Assembly: GCA_017626845.1 (NCBI GenBank)
Contig: JAGAHX010000032.1
Location: forward strand, 1 to 40,693
Source: Bacillota bacterium
GTDB lineage: Bacteria > Bacillota > Clostridia > Peptostreptococcales > Anaerovoracaceae
DNA: 40,693 nucleotides
Direction of reading: 5' to 3'
Shown: positions 8,525-15,585 of the stretch, piece after piece
Layout of the letters: every line of letters begins with the position of its first letter
How positions within the stretch are numbered: position 1 is the first letter of the stretch
Notes under the pieces: generated by a model
Databases searched by the model: none
What the model was told of the DNA's origin: nothing
The model's input: the letters and a program-made list of their open reading frames with translations, nothing else
Program-made: the position numbers and the translations under genes

Positions 8525-8935
8525 TCAGGCGTTGCAGGCCTCCGCGATCCTGCGGACGGCGGATTCGATATACTGGGCCGGCGTCTTGTCCTCGGTGCCG
8601 GCGGCGAAGATGCCGCAGCGGTTGACCGGGATGAGCACCTTCAGGGCGCTGCTCTCGGAGACGGCCAGCGCCATGGCCGGGGTCACCTCGCCTAAAAGCG
8701 CGTTGGCTGCGATGATGCCCATGGGTCCCGCGATCACGTCGGCGTCCTTCGCGTTGACGACGACGGGATTCTCCCCGGTGGCGGCGGCGGGCGCCCCGCC
8801 CTTGAGCATGGCTTCCGTCGCCATGGAATTCGTGCCGATGGCAACGAGATCGCAGGGGATGTTCTGCTTGCGGATGGATTCGACCAGCGCGCGGCCCATC
8901 TTGCCGCCCTGGCCGTCGATGACGACTACTTTCAT
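8525..8935 (-). CDS. DUF3842 family protein
   Basis: This 136-residue protein fits DUF3842, a small family widespread in Clostridia with no established function. The N-terminus MKVVVIDGQGGKMGRALVE looks like the first beta strand and glycine-rich turn of a nucleotide-binding Rossmann-like fold. Later segments VAIGTNSMATEAMLKGGA and NRCGIFAAGT are also family-like. No membrane span or signal peptide is seen. An AAAGGA ribosome site precedes the ATG, and a promoter at 8971-8999 drives it. The promoter overlaps that of the divergent iron-type ABC operon, so expression of the two could interfere or be co-regulated, although no functional link is known. Confidence 0.82.
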   Translation of the reverse strand: MKVVVIDGQGGKMGRALVESIRKQNIPCDLVAIGTNSMATEAMLKGGAPAAATGENPVVVNAKDADVIAGPMGIIAANALLGEVTPAMALAVSESSALKVLIPVNRCGIFAAGTEDKTPAQYIESAVRRIAEACNA

Positions 8936-8966
8936 GACGTTCTGTCCTTTCTTGTACTGCGGTTAC

Positions 8967-8994
8967 TTGAATTTTACCGAAAATCCTGTATAAT
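8967..8994 (+). promoter_or_regulatory. Sigma-A-type promoter for the ABC importer operon
   Basis: TTGAAT (8967-8972), a 16-nt spacer and a consensus TATAAT (8989-8994). Transcription would start near 9001, leaving a leader of about 100 nt before the GTG at 9103. I see no clear Fur palindrome overlapping it. Confidence 0.7.
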
Positions 8995-8999
8995 TACAA
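8971..8999 (-). promoter_or_regulatory. Sigma-A-type promoter for the DUF3842 gene
   Basis: On the minus strand TTGTAA (8999-8994), a 17-nt spacer and TAAAAT (8976-8971) point to the DUF3842 start codon. It overlaps the oppositely directed promoter at 8967-8994. Confidence 0.55.
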
Positions 9000-9000
9000 C

Positions 9001-9080
9001 GTTACCACGAAGGTAACGGAGCGAAAAAATCAGGCCACGAAGGCTGCTCAAGTTTATTTGGCATGCCTTCGCGGCTTTTT
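9001..9080 (+). promoter_or_regulatory. Leader with terminator-like hairpin (possible attenuator)
   Basis: Two hairpins fill the leader. The first is GTTACC-ACGAA-GGTAAC (9001-9017). The second pairs GCC-A-CGAAGGC (9034-9044) with GCCTTCG-C-GGC (9065-9075) and is followed at once by TTTTT (9076-9080), the form of an intrinsic terminator placed before the gene. The nonamer CCACGAAGG occurs in both (9005-9013, 9035-9043). I do not recognise a known riboswitch class. A terminator inside a leader suggests conditional read-through, but an antiterminator partner is not obvious. Confidence 0.5.
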
Positions 9081-9102
9081 GTTTCCCGGGAAAGGAGTTC
9101 CG

Positions 9103-10161
9103 GTGGCGGATGCGCTGCAGAAAAACCGAAAAAGGAACCGGCGGGTCCTGGTGACCCTGGCAGCCCTCGCGCTGCTGCTGGCCTTTGCGTGCCTGTTCGC
9201 CGGCCCCTCCCGCATGAGCGCAGCCGAAAGCCTGAACGCCCTGCTGCGGCGGGGCAGTTCCGCGCAGATCCGCATCCTGTGGAACATCCGCATTCCCCGG
9301 GTGCTGGCGGCCTGCATCGCCGGTGCGGGCCTTTCCGTCTCCGGTCTCGTGATGCAGACGAACCTGAACAACCCCATGGCGTCGCCGTCCACCTTAGGCG
9401 TCTCCAACGCGGCGGTGTTCGGCGCCAACCTGTCCATCATCGCCTTCGCCGGCGGCTTCCTGGACACGGGACGCAACGTGGACAACTTTGCGGCAGGGGC
9501 AAACCCCTACGCCACTTCCGTGATGGCCTTTTTCTTCGCAGCCCTGTCGATTCTGGCCATTCTGGGCCTCTGCCGGCTGCGCAGCTTTGCGCCGGGCGTC
9601 GTGGTGCTGGCGGGCGTCGCCATCGGCTCGATCTGGACGGCGGCCACCACCATCCTGCAGTTCTACGCGACGGACGTGGGCCTTTCCGCCGCGGTCATCT
9701 GGACCTTCGGCGACCTGGGCCGGGCCACCTACCGCACGGATGTGATCATGGCGGCGGTGGTGCTGGCGGGCTTTCTGTATTTCGTGCTGGCGGGCTGGCG
9801 GCTGAACGCCCTGCTTTCCGGAGATGCCGCGGCGAAGAGCATGGGCGTTTCCGTGGAACGGCTGCGGTTCTTCTCCATGCTGGCAGCCTCCCTCATCACG
9901 GCGGTGTGCGTGTCGTTTTTAGGCATGATCGGCTTTGTGGGGATCATCTGCCCCCACGTCGTCAAGCGCCTCCTGGGACAGGACCACCGGGTATCGCTTC
10001 CGGCCTCCGCCCTGACGGGCAGCATCCTGCTTCTGCTGGCGGACACCTTCGCCCGCAGCATCGGACAGGGTTCGGCTCTGCCGGTGGGCGCCATCACGTC
10101 GCTGCTCGGCGCGCCGTTCTTCTTGGCGATCCTCTTCTCCAAGAAAGGGGGGACCCGCTGA
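9103..10161 (+). CDS. FecCD-family ABC importer permease (iron-siderophore/heme/cobalamin type)
   Basis: This 352-residue permease forms the membrane channel of a type II ABC importer. A basic N-terminus (KNRKRNRR) is followed by multiple hydrophobic spans and family signatures: NIRIPRVLAACIAGAGLSVSG, NPMASPSTLGVSNAAVFG, GDLGRATY and FLGMIGFVGIICPHVVKRLLG (the last near the coupling helix facing the ATPase), then ADTFARSIGQGSALPVGAIT. GTG 9103 is chosen because AAAGGAG ends 5 nt before it and the protein then begins MADALQKN; upstream in-frame codons fall inside the leader hairpin. The stop overlaps the ATPase ATG by one base (TGATG), so the two are coupled. The substrate cannot be fixed from sequence; iron chelate is the usual guess. 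Confidence 0.92.
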   Translation: MADALQKNRKRNRRVLVTLAALALLLAFACLFAGPSRMSAAESLNALLRRGSSAQIRILWNIRIPRVLAACIAGAGLSVSGLVMQTNLNNPMASPSTLGVSNAAVFGANLSIIAFAGGFLDTGRNVDNFAAGANPYATSVMAFFFAALSILAILGLCRLRSFAPGVVVLAGVAIGSIWTAATTILQFYATDVGLSAAVIWTFGDLGRATYRTDVIMAAVVLAGFLYFVLAGWRLNALLSGDAAAKSMGVSVERLRFFSMLAASLITAVCVSFLGMIGFVGIICPHVVKRLLGQDHRVSLPASALTGSILLLLADTFARSIGQGSALPVGAITSLLGAPFFLAILFSKKGGTR

Positions 10162-10931
10162 TGCTGCAGATCCAAGACCTGACCTTCCGCTACGGAAAGC
10201 GCGCTCCCGTGGTGCTGGACGGCGTATCCCTCACCTTAAACGACGGCGAGATCGGTGTATTGATGGGCCGCAACGGCGCGGGCAAGACGACGCTGCTCAA
10301 GAGCATCGTGGGGGTGGAGCGGCCGTCCGGGGGACGCATCCTGTTCGACGGAGCCGACCTGCTTGCGATGACCCGCAGAGACCGGGCCCGCCTGGTCGCC
10401 TACGTGCCGCAGGATATCCAGTTCGGCGACCTGAGCGTCTTCGATTCGGTACTGGCGGGCCGCATGTCCTACTTCGGCCTGAAGGCCGGCAGAGAGGATA
10501 TCTCCGCCGTGGAGCGCATCCTGACGGATATGGGGCTGGAGGCGTTTGCTTCCCGCAGTGTTACGGAGCTTTCCGGCGGTGAGCGGCAGAAGATTGCCAT
10601 CGCAAGAGCGCTGGCGCAGGAGCCGAAGCTCCTGATATTCGACGAACCGACGGGCAATCTGGACATCGCCAACGAGCAGCTGATCGTCCGGGAAGCGCGG
10701 CGGCTGGCGAAGGAGAAGGGGATCGGCGTCCTCACTTCGCTGCACGACATCAATCAAGCCATCGATCTGGGAGACCGGTTTTTCTTCCTGAAGGAAGGGA
10801 GGGTCCGCTACACGGGCGGGTCGGAGCAGATCACGGAAGCTGTTTTGCGGGATATCTTCGAAGCAGACGTCCGTATTGCAGAAATAGAAGGCAAGAGAAT
10901 CGTTATCAACGGAGGTTTTTATGAAGAGTAA
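10161..10931 (+). CDS. ABC importer ATP-binding protein (FepC/BtuD-like)
   Basis: This 256-residue ATPase drives the importer. It has Walker A GRNGAGKTT, Q-loop YVPQDI, signature LSGGERQKIAIARAL, Walker B LLIFDEPTGNLD and the switch His in TSLHDINQAIDLGD. The Glu after Walker B Asp is present, so it should hydrolyse ATP. The C-terminal ~35 residues (EADVRIAEIEGKRIVI) are typical of siderophore-transporter ATPases. Its ATG overlaps the permease stop by one base and its end overlaps the binding-protein start by 11 bp, so all three genes form one operon. Substrate is inferred from the FecCD partner. Confidence 0.93.
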   Translation: MLQIQDLTFRYGKRAPVVLDGVSLTLNDGEIGVLMGRNGAGKTTLLKSIVGVERPSGGRILFDGADLLAMTRRDRARLVAYVPQDIQFGDLSVFDSVLAGRMSYFGLKAGREDISAVERILTDMGLEAFASRSVTELSGGERQKIAIARALAQEPKLLIFDEPTGNLDIANEQLIVREARRLAKEKGIGVLTSLHDINQAIDLGDRFFFLKEGRVRYTGGSEQITEAVLRDIFEADVRIAEIEGKRIVINGGFYEE

Positions 10932-12111
10932 GAAGATCCTGGCGCTGCTGCTGGCGCTGGCTATGATATTTGCGGCGGCTGCCTGCACGCAGCAGGAAGC
11001 GCAGACCGAAGACCCGGGGGAGGATCCGGGTGTACCGGTCACGGAAGACGTTGTGACGGTCACCGACCTGATCGGCCGGGAAATGGAGATCGTCCCTGGC
11101 AGCTACAGCCGCGTCGTATGCATCGGTGCCGGCGCGCTGCGCATGTACAGCTATATCGCCGACACGGCCCTGCTGTGCGGCGTGGAGGATATCGACAATC
11201 TGAGCCTGGAGGAGCGGCCGAAGATGTTCGACGGCGTGGCCCGTCCCTACGTGCTGGCCCATGGAGAGGCCTTTGAGGCGCTGCCTTCCTGCGGCGTAGG
11301 CGGCCCCAACGCTCAGGCGGCGGAAGCGGAGAAGATCCTGGCCTGTGAACCGGATATCGTCATTTCCGAGTACGAGGACGTGGAAAAGGAAGATGCGCTG
11401 GCCGAGCAGCTGGGTGTTCCTGTGGTCACCCTGAAAGCGGGCCCCGGCGCGGTGTTCGACGAATCCTTCGCAGCCAGCATGCGGCTGCTGGGCACGGTGT
11501 TCGGTGAAGAGGAAAGGGCGGAGGAGCTGGTCTCCTTCGTGGAAGCACAGAAGGCGGAGATCGCGGAAAGAACAGCAGGGATTGCGGATGCGGATAAACC
11601 CTCCGTCTACGTCTGCGGCCTGGGCAACTGGGGCACCACGAACCATCTGATGACCGCCCCGAAGTATATCTCCTTTGCCGTCGCCAACGTGAAGAACGTG
11701 CTGGCAGACATGGAAGGCCAGGGCGTAATGCCCATCGAGGAGGAGAAATTCGTCTCCATCGGACCGGATGTGGACATCATGATCATGGATGCGGCGGCCG
11801 TCAAGAACATCAAGCCGCTGTACGAGGAAGACCCCACTCTGTTCGACGAATGCAAGGCATGGCAGAACGGCGAGGTCTATCTGGAGATGGCGTATAACGC
11901 TTATTACACCAACTATGAGATCTCCCTCATCAACACCTGGTTTATCGCAAAGTCCGTCTATCCCGACCTGTTTGCAGATGTGGACATGACGGAGAAGACC
12001 AACGAGGTGACCGAAGCCTTCCTAGGGCTGCCTCTGGCGGATGCCATCGCGGCGATGCCGGCCAGCTTCGGCGGGTATCAGAAGATCGATACGCAGACTT
12101 TCTTCGAATAG
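10921..12111 (+). CDS. ABC importer substrate-binding lipoprotein (siderophore/heme type)
   Basis: This 396-residue protein would capture the ligand outside the membrane. The N-terminus MKSKKILALLLALAM... ends in lipobox AAAC, with Cys22 as the lipidated residue, followed by an acidic Gln/Glu/Pro linker. The mature part has the two-lobed helical-backbone plan of FepB/BtuF-type proteins: TDLIGREMEIVPGSYSRVV at the start, then EKILACEPDIVISE, a long linking helix around EERAEELVSFVEAQ, and KAWQNGEVYLEMAYNAYYTNYE with Tyr-rich ligand-pocket character. It closes the importer operon and is followed by a strong terminator. The ligand is not determinable here; iron complex is most likely by family. 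Confidence 0.9.
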   Translation: MKSKKILALLLALAMIFAAAACTQQEAQTEDPGEDPGVPVTEDVVTVTDLIGREMEIVPGSYSRVVCIGAGALRMYSYIADTALLCGVEDIDNLSLEERPKMFDGVARPYVLAHGEAFEALPSCGVGGPNAQAAEAEKILACEPDIVISEYEDVEKEDALAEQLGVPVVTLKAGPGAVFDESFAASMRLLGTVFGEEERAEELVSFVEAQKAEIAERTAGIADADKPSVYVCGLGNWGTTNHLMTAPKYISFAVANVKNVLADMEGQGVMPIEEEKFVSIGPDVDIMIMDAAAVKNIKPLYEEDPTLFDECKAWQNGEVYLEMAYNAYYTNYEISLINTWFIAKSVYPDLFADVDMTEKTNEVTEAFLGLPLADAIAAMPASFGGYQKIDTQTFFE

Positions 12112-12127
12112 AAAAGAACAGAACGTG

Positions 12128-12163
12128 AAACGGACGCACCGCCGGTCGATGCGTCCGTTTTTT
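12128..12163 (+). terminator. Terminator of the ABC importer operon
   Basis: AAACGGACGCA (12128-12138) pairs with TGCGTCCGTTT (12150-12160) around an 11-nt loop, and the T-run continues to 12163. It starts 17 bp after the binding-protein stop. Confidence 0.85.
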
Positions 12164-12167
12164 ATGT

Positions 12168-12180
12168 TATACTGAAGGCA
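12168..12180 (+). promoter_or_regulatory. -10 element abutting the start codon (possible leaderless start)
   Basis: TATACT (12168-12173) lies 6 nt before the ATG at 12180, so initiation at the usual 6-8 nt distance would begin at the start codon itself. The GAAGG between them is only 1 nt from the ATG, too close to act as a normal ribosome site. No clear -35 is seen. Confidence 0.45.
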
Positions 12181-12692
12181 TGAAACCTCGCGATCTCTGG
12201 CTGCTTCCCGCAGCGGTATTTCCATATTGGGTATTAGTTGCCGTCCGCCTGATGCGAAAGGGCGTGTTCGGCGTCCTCTACGAAAACGCGGCGCCTCCGG
12301 TGCTCGCTTCCTCGGGCTGCGTCGCGCTGGCTGCCGTTCTGTGCTCCATCCTGTGGATCGTTGTCTGCGTGCGCCGGGGCAGTTCTGCCCTGGACATGCT
12401 GAAGCCGATGCTGCGGGTGAAATGCGCGCAGATCCCGGCTTACCTGCTGTATTTTCAGGCAAGTTTTATCTTTCCCTTTTCCATCATGACCATCCCGATC
12501 TCGGTCTTCTATATCCCGATCTGTCTTCTGGCCGTATTTCTGACCGGCATCGGTCTTTGCGCTGCCGTCGTGCGGTGCCGCAAAGAGGGCCGGGTAAGCA
12601 TAGGTTCTGCGATCGGCTGCTTTCTGGGCAGCTATGTTCCCGTCTGCAGTCTTCTGATTTGTGCGGTGCTTTACAGGAGGTGCAAAGTATGA
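12180..12692 (+). CDS. Small integral membrane protein, unknown
   Basis: I do not recognise this 170-residue protein. It has about four hydrophobic segments: residues about 6-24 (WLLPAAVFPYWVLVAV), 41-62 (ASSGCVALAAVLCSILWIVV), 86-128 (two spans, including FPFSIMTIPISVFYIPICLL) and 145-165. Short basic loops (RRGSS, RCRKEGR) suggest the positive-inside orientation. It probably starts on a nearly leaderless message. Its TGA overlaps the methyltransferase ATG (ATGA at 12689-12692), so the two are translationally coupled and may act together. No catalytic motif is visible. Confidence 0.65.
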   Translation: MKPRDLWLLPAAVFPYWVLVAVRLMRKGVFGVLYENAAPPVLASSGCVALAAVLCSILWIVVCVRRGSSALDMLKPMLRVKCAQIPAYLLYFQASFIFPFSIMTIPISVFYIPICLLAVFLTGIGLCAAVVRCRKEGRVSIGSAIGCFLGSYVPVCSLLICAVLYRRCKV

Positions 12693-13309
12693 TCCGAAAG
12701 AGCGAAGTGATCGATTTTTTCGACCGCCTGGCCCCCTCCTGGGATGAAGGCATGGTGCGCAGCGAAGAGGTGATCCGCTGCATCCTGGACAACGCAGGCG
12801 TTTCGGAAGGAAAAGACGTGCTGGACGTGGCCTGCGGCACGGGAGTGCTCATCCCGGATTATCTGGCGCGGGGCGCTTCGGTGACCGCCATCGATATCGC
12901 ACCGAACATGGCGGCGATCGCCCGGGAGAAGTTTGAAAAATACGGCGTAGAAGTCCTTCGCGGCGACGTGGAGACGACGGAATTCGAGAAACAGTTCGAC
13001 TGCATCGTAGTCTATAACGCGTTTCCTCACTTCCCGGATCCGGAGCGGCTCATCCGCCGTCTGGCATCGCTTCTCAAGCCCGGCGGAACGCTGACGGTCG
13101 CCCACGGCATGTCCCGGGAGAAACTGGAGGAACACCACAGCGGCTCGGCCCATGCGGTCTCCCATCATCTGATGCCGGCGGAACAGCTGGCGGAGATCTT
13201 CGGGGAGGTTCTGCGGGTCACCGCGGTGGTCGACAGCGAAACGATGTACCAGGTGGCGGGGACCGCTAGCCCATCTCCGTCAGATACTGCCAGTAGCGCG
13301 TCGGAATAA
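12689..13309 (+). CDS. Class I SAM-dependent methyltransferase
   Basis: This 206-residue protein has the UbiE/Methyltransf_11-type Rossmann fold. Motif I is VLDVACGTGVL (about residues 49-59), the acidic residue ending strand 2 is in VTAIDIAPNM, motif II is around EVLRGDV, and FDCIVVYNAFPHFPDP is the motif IV region. An AGGAGG ribosome site precedes the ATG and the start overlaps the upstream gene's stop. The substrate is unknown. The last ~15 residues (after YQVAG) are Ser/Thr/Ala/Pro-rich and are encoded inside the 3' end of the opposing DUF4130 gene (44-bp overlap). This tail looks like read-on after loss of an original stop rather than conserved fold. Confidence 0.85.
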   Translation: MIRKSEVIDFFDRLAPSWDEGMVRSEEVIRCILDNAGVSEGKDVLDVACGTGVLIPDYLARGASVTAIDIAPNMAAIAREKFEKYGVEVLRGDVETTEFEKQFDCIVVYNAFPHFPDPERLIRRLASLLKPGGTLTVAHGMSREKLEEHHSGSAHAVSHHLMPAEQLAEIFGEVLRVTAVVDSETMYQVAGTASPSPSDTASSASE

Positions 13310-14009
13310 ACTGCTTCTGCAGCTTCGGATTGCGGCGCTGGTCGATGGCCGCGGTGCGGAAATAGTTCCGCCAGAGCTCCCGGTACTGCTCTTCGTCGAC
13401 GGTGTACTGGGGCGAGAAGTCCCGGGGCAAAGGCCGCATGACCCATTCATCGTCTTTGGCGAAGCCCGCTTTTTCCCGTCCCACATCGTGGATGATGAAG
13501 GGATCTTGCCGGAACCGGTTGAGGAAGTGGGGCATGATGCTCTGGATGAGATCGCAGTTCGGATGGATCGCAGCGTACAGCACGTCTTTTCCGTCCAGGC
13601 CTTCGATGACAGAGAAACGCAAAATGCCCAGGATGCGGTCGGCTTCCCAGGATACTTTGTGATTGAGCACGTCGATGCGGCGCACGGTCTCGGATCCGTG
13701 GAGGCGGTCAACGTCTCTGCCCAGCTTGAACCCTAAAAAGACGTAGCGAAGCACGTCCATCTCCTTGCCCTTTTCCGCGGTGAGGTACGCTCTGTAGGCT
13801 CTGCGCAGCGCCGCGGGGCTTATTTTCTTTTCTATGGCTTTCGCGACCTTCTCGGATTTTGTGAGATCCGTCTTCACCTGCATCTGCCGTCCCAGGCTCA
13901 GCTGGACATTTTCTTCCAGGACCCGGATATCGTCCGCCTTTTCCGTATAGACGTGCTCGTACAGGCAGGTGAGCAGGCCGTCGAATGTGCCGTCGTACAG
14001 GTATTCCAT
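13266..14009 (-). CDS. DUF4130 / TIGR03915-type putative DNA repair protein
   Basis: This 247-residue protein begins MEYLYDGTFDGLLTCLYEHV, characteristic of TIGR03915, which contains DUF4130. The family regularly sits beside the TIGR03916 radical SAM protein, and in other bacteria DUF4130 is fused to a UdgX-like uracil-DNA glycosylase domain, hence the repair inference. Further family-like stretches are ILGILRFSVIEGLDGKDVLY, HPNCDLIQSIMPHFLNRF and PLPRDFSPQYTVDEEQYRELW. No metal or catalytic motif can be assigned. It starts 2 bp after the radical SAM stop, in one operon under a LexA-type box. Its 3' end overlaps the methyltransferase by 44 bp. Biochemical activity is unknown. Confidence 0.85.
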   Translation of the reverse strand: MEYLYDGTFDGLLTCLYEHVYTEKADDIRVLEENVQLSLGRQMQVKTDLTKSEKVAKAIEKKISPAALRRAYRAYLTAEKGKEMDVLRYVFLGFKLGRDVDRLHGSETVRRIDVLNHKVSWEADRILGILRFSVIEGLDGKDVLYAAIHPNCDLIQSIMPHFLNRFRQDPFIIHDVGREKAGFAKDDEWVMRPLPRDFSPQYTVDEEQYRELWRNYFRTAAIDQRRNPKLQKQFIPTRYWQYLTEMG

Positions 14010-14011
14010 GG

Positions 14012-15460
14012 TTATTCTATCTGCAGTTTCGTGCCGAGGAACCGCTCGTCTGTCTGGGCGAACAGGTCGAGCTGCTGCCCGCCGGACTGCAGGATGAGGT
14101 GCTCGCGCAGATCTTCCTGCTGCACGCCTCCGCCGTAGTAGCGGCCGCCGACGGTGATGAAATATTTTGCGCGCTTGAGGGCGACGCCCATGCGCGTTAA
14201 GTCGTCGTAGGTGAGGGCAGCAACGCGCCGCTGCCGGACGATGCGGGCGGCGGATATGGTGCCGATGCCGGGGATGCGCAGGATCTCCTCTGGGCTCGCC
14301 CGGTTGATCTCCATGGGGAAATGCTCCGGGTGGCGCAGCGCCCAGGCGATCTTCGGGTCCAGTTCCAGATCCAGATTTGCCTCGGGCCCGTCCAAAATCT
14401 CGGAGGCGTCGAAGCCGTAGAAACGCATCAGCCAGTCCGCCTGGTACAGCCGGTGCTCCCTGGTGAGGGGAACCGCCGACCCGACCTGCGGCAGCAGGGG
14501 AGAGCTCATCAGCGGGATATAGGCGGAGAAGTAGACCCGCTTTAGGAAGAAATTCTTGTACAGCGCGTGGGACAGGGCGAGGATCTGGCGGTCACTCTCG
14601 CCGGAGGCGCCCACCATCAGCTGCGTCGTCTGACCCGCCGGCGCAAAGCGGTCCTCCTTGACCGCCATCTTCGCATCGATCTGCCGCACGGTGAGGTTTT
14701 TGCCAGCGCCCCGGAACACCATCTTCGCGGTGGAGTAGCGGCCTTCCCGGGGCGTTTCTTCGCCCAGCAAGGCAAAGCCGTTCTCCGGCAGCTGCTTCGG
14801 GCGGTAGCGGTATTTTGAATACTTGTTGCCGGCGCCGACCAGGGACCGCTGTTCTTCCATAGTATCCGTGATCTGCCGCATGGGATTGAGGATGCCGGCC
14901 GCAGTCTTCTGGGGCGCCAGGGCGGCCAGGCTCTCCCGGGAGGGCAGTTCGATGTTGATGCTCACGCGGTCTGCCAGCATGCCGATGCGCTGCACCATCT
15001 CGGGGCTCGCGCCGGGGATGAGTTTGGCATGGATGTAGCCCAGGAAACCGTAGTCGGCGCGCAGGATGCGCAGGCATTCGCAGATCTCCTCCAGGGTGCG
15101 GTCGGGACTGCCGTCCACCGCGGAGCTTAAGAACAGCCCTTCGATGAAGTTGCGGCGATAGAATTCCATGGTGAGATCTGCCAGCTCCCGGGGCGCAAAA
15201 GCGGTCCGGAGCACGTCGTTGCTCCGCCGGTTGATGCAGTAGGCGCAGTCGTAGACGCAGCGATTGGTGTACAGGACCTTCAGCAGCGAGATGCAGCGGC
15301 CGTCTGCCGTCCAGGTGTGGCAGATGCCCATGGCGGCGCTGCTGCCCAGATGGCCGTCCTGCCCGCGGCGCTCGTGGCCGGAGCTGCTGCAGGAGACGTC
15401 GTATTTCGCAGCATCGCTTAAGATCTTCAGTTTTTCCATGACGGATTCGAAGTTCTGCAT
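14012..15460 (-). CDS. TIGR03916-type radical SAM protein, putative DNA modification/repair
   Basis: This 482-residue protein has the radical SAM cluster motif C68-x3-C72-x2-C75 (CVYDCAYC) after an N-terminal Cys-containing segment, then a TIM-barrel-like core, and a C-terminal helix-hairpin-helix (EEILRIPGIGTISAARIV, about residues 390-410), which suggests DNA binding. This combination matches TIGR03916. The chemistry has not been established to my knowledge. The start is placed at 15460 (MQNFESVMEK), with AAGGAAGGGG upstream; longer frames run into the promoter. The promoter has a palindromic GAACATATGTTC over its -35, the form of a Gram-positive LexA site, so SOS induction is likely. It is the first gene of a two-gene operon with the DUF4130 partner. 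Confidence 0.9.
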   Translation of the reverse strand: MQNFESVMEKLKILSDAAKYDVSCSSSGHERRGQDGHLGSSAAMGICHTWTADGRCISLLKVLYTNRCVYDCAYCINRRSNDVLRTAFAPRELADLTMEFYRRNFIEGLFLSSAVDGSPDRTLEEICECLRILRADYGFLGYIHAKLIPGASPEMVQRIGMLADRVSINIELPSRESLAALAPQKTAAGILNPMRQITDTMEEQRSLVGAGNKYSKYRYRPKQLPENGFALLGEETPREGRYSTAKMVFRGAGKNLTVRQIDAKMAVKEDRFAPAGQTTQLMVGASGESDRQILALSHALYKNFFLKRVYFSAYIPLMSSPLLPQVGSAVPLTREHRLYQADWLMRFYGFDASEILDGPEANLDLELDPKIAWALRHPEHFPMEINRASPEEILRIPGIGTISAARIVRQRRVAALTYDDLTRMGVALKRAKYFITVGGRYYGGGVQQEDLREHLILQSGGQQLDLFAQTDERFLGTKLQIE

Positions 15461-15502
15461 ATTACGGGGCCCCTTCCTTCGCGTCACCCCTCGGACAGTA
15501 TT

Positions 15503-15532
15503 ATTATACTTGAAATAAGAACATATGTTCAA
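15503..15532 (-). promoter_or_regulatory. Promoter of the radical SAM / DUF4130 operon
   Basis: On the minus strand TTGAAC (15532-15527), an 18-nt spacer and a consensus TATAAT (15508-15503). The -35 overlaps the right half of the LexA-type palindrome. Confidence 0.7.
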
Positions 15533-15539
15533 CTATAAA
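15510..15539 (+). promoter_or_regulatory. Probable surE promoter
   Basis: TTGAAA (15510-15515), an 18-nt spacer and TATAAA (15534-15539). An alternative -10, TACAAT, lies at 15546-15551. The LexA-type box falls within the spacer. Confidence 0.5.
15519..15530. promoter_or_regulatory. LexA (SOS) box, perfect GAAC-N4-GTTC palindrome
   Basis: GAACATATGTTC is a perfect 12-bp palindrome and satisfies the Gram-positive LexA/DinR core GAAC-RNRY-GTTC at every position. It covers the -35 of the repair operon and lies in the -35/-10 spacer of the divergent surE promoter, where bound repressor would block both. The site assignment rests on known consensus; binding is inferred. Confidence 0.75.
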
Positions 15540-15585
15540 ATATGATACAATGATTTGCGAAATACTTTGTAAAGGGAAAAAGGTT

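Noticed and set aside
9063-10160. A continuous frame that would extend the ABC ATPase N-terminally by more than 360 residues
   Set aside because: This stretch is the permease gene read in another frame. The ATPase begins at the overlapping ATG 10161.
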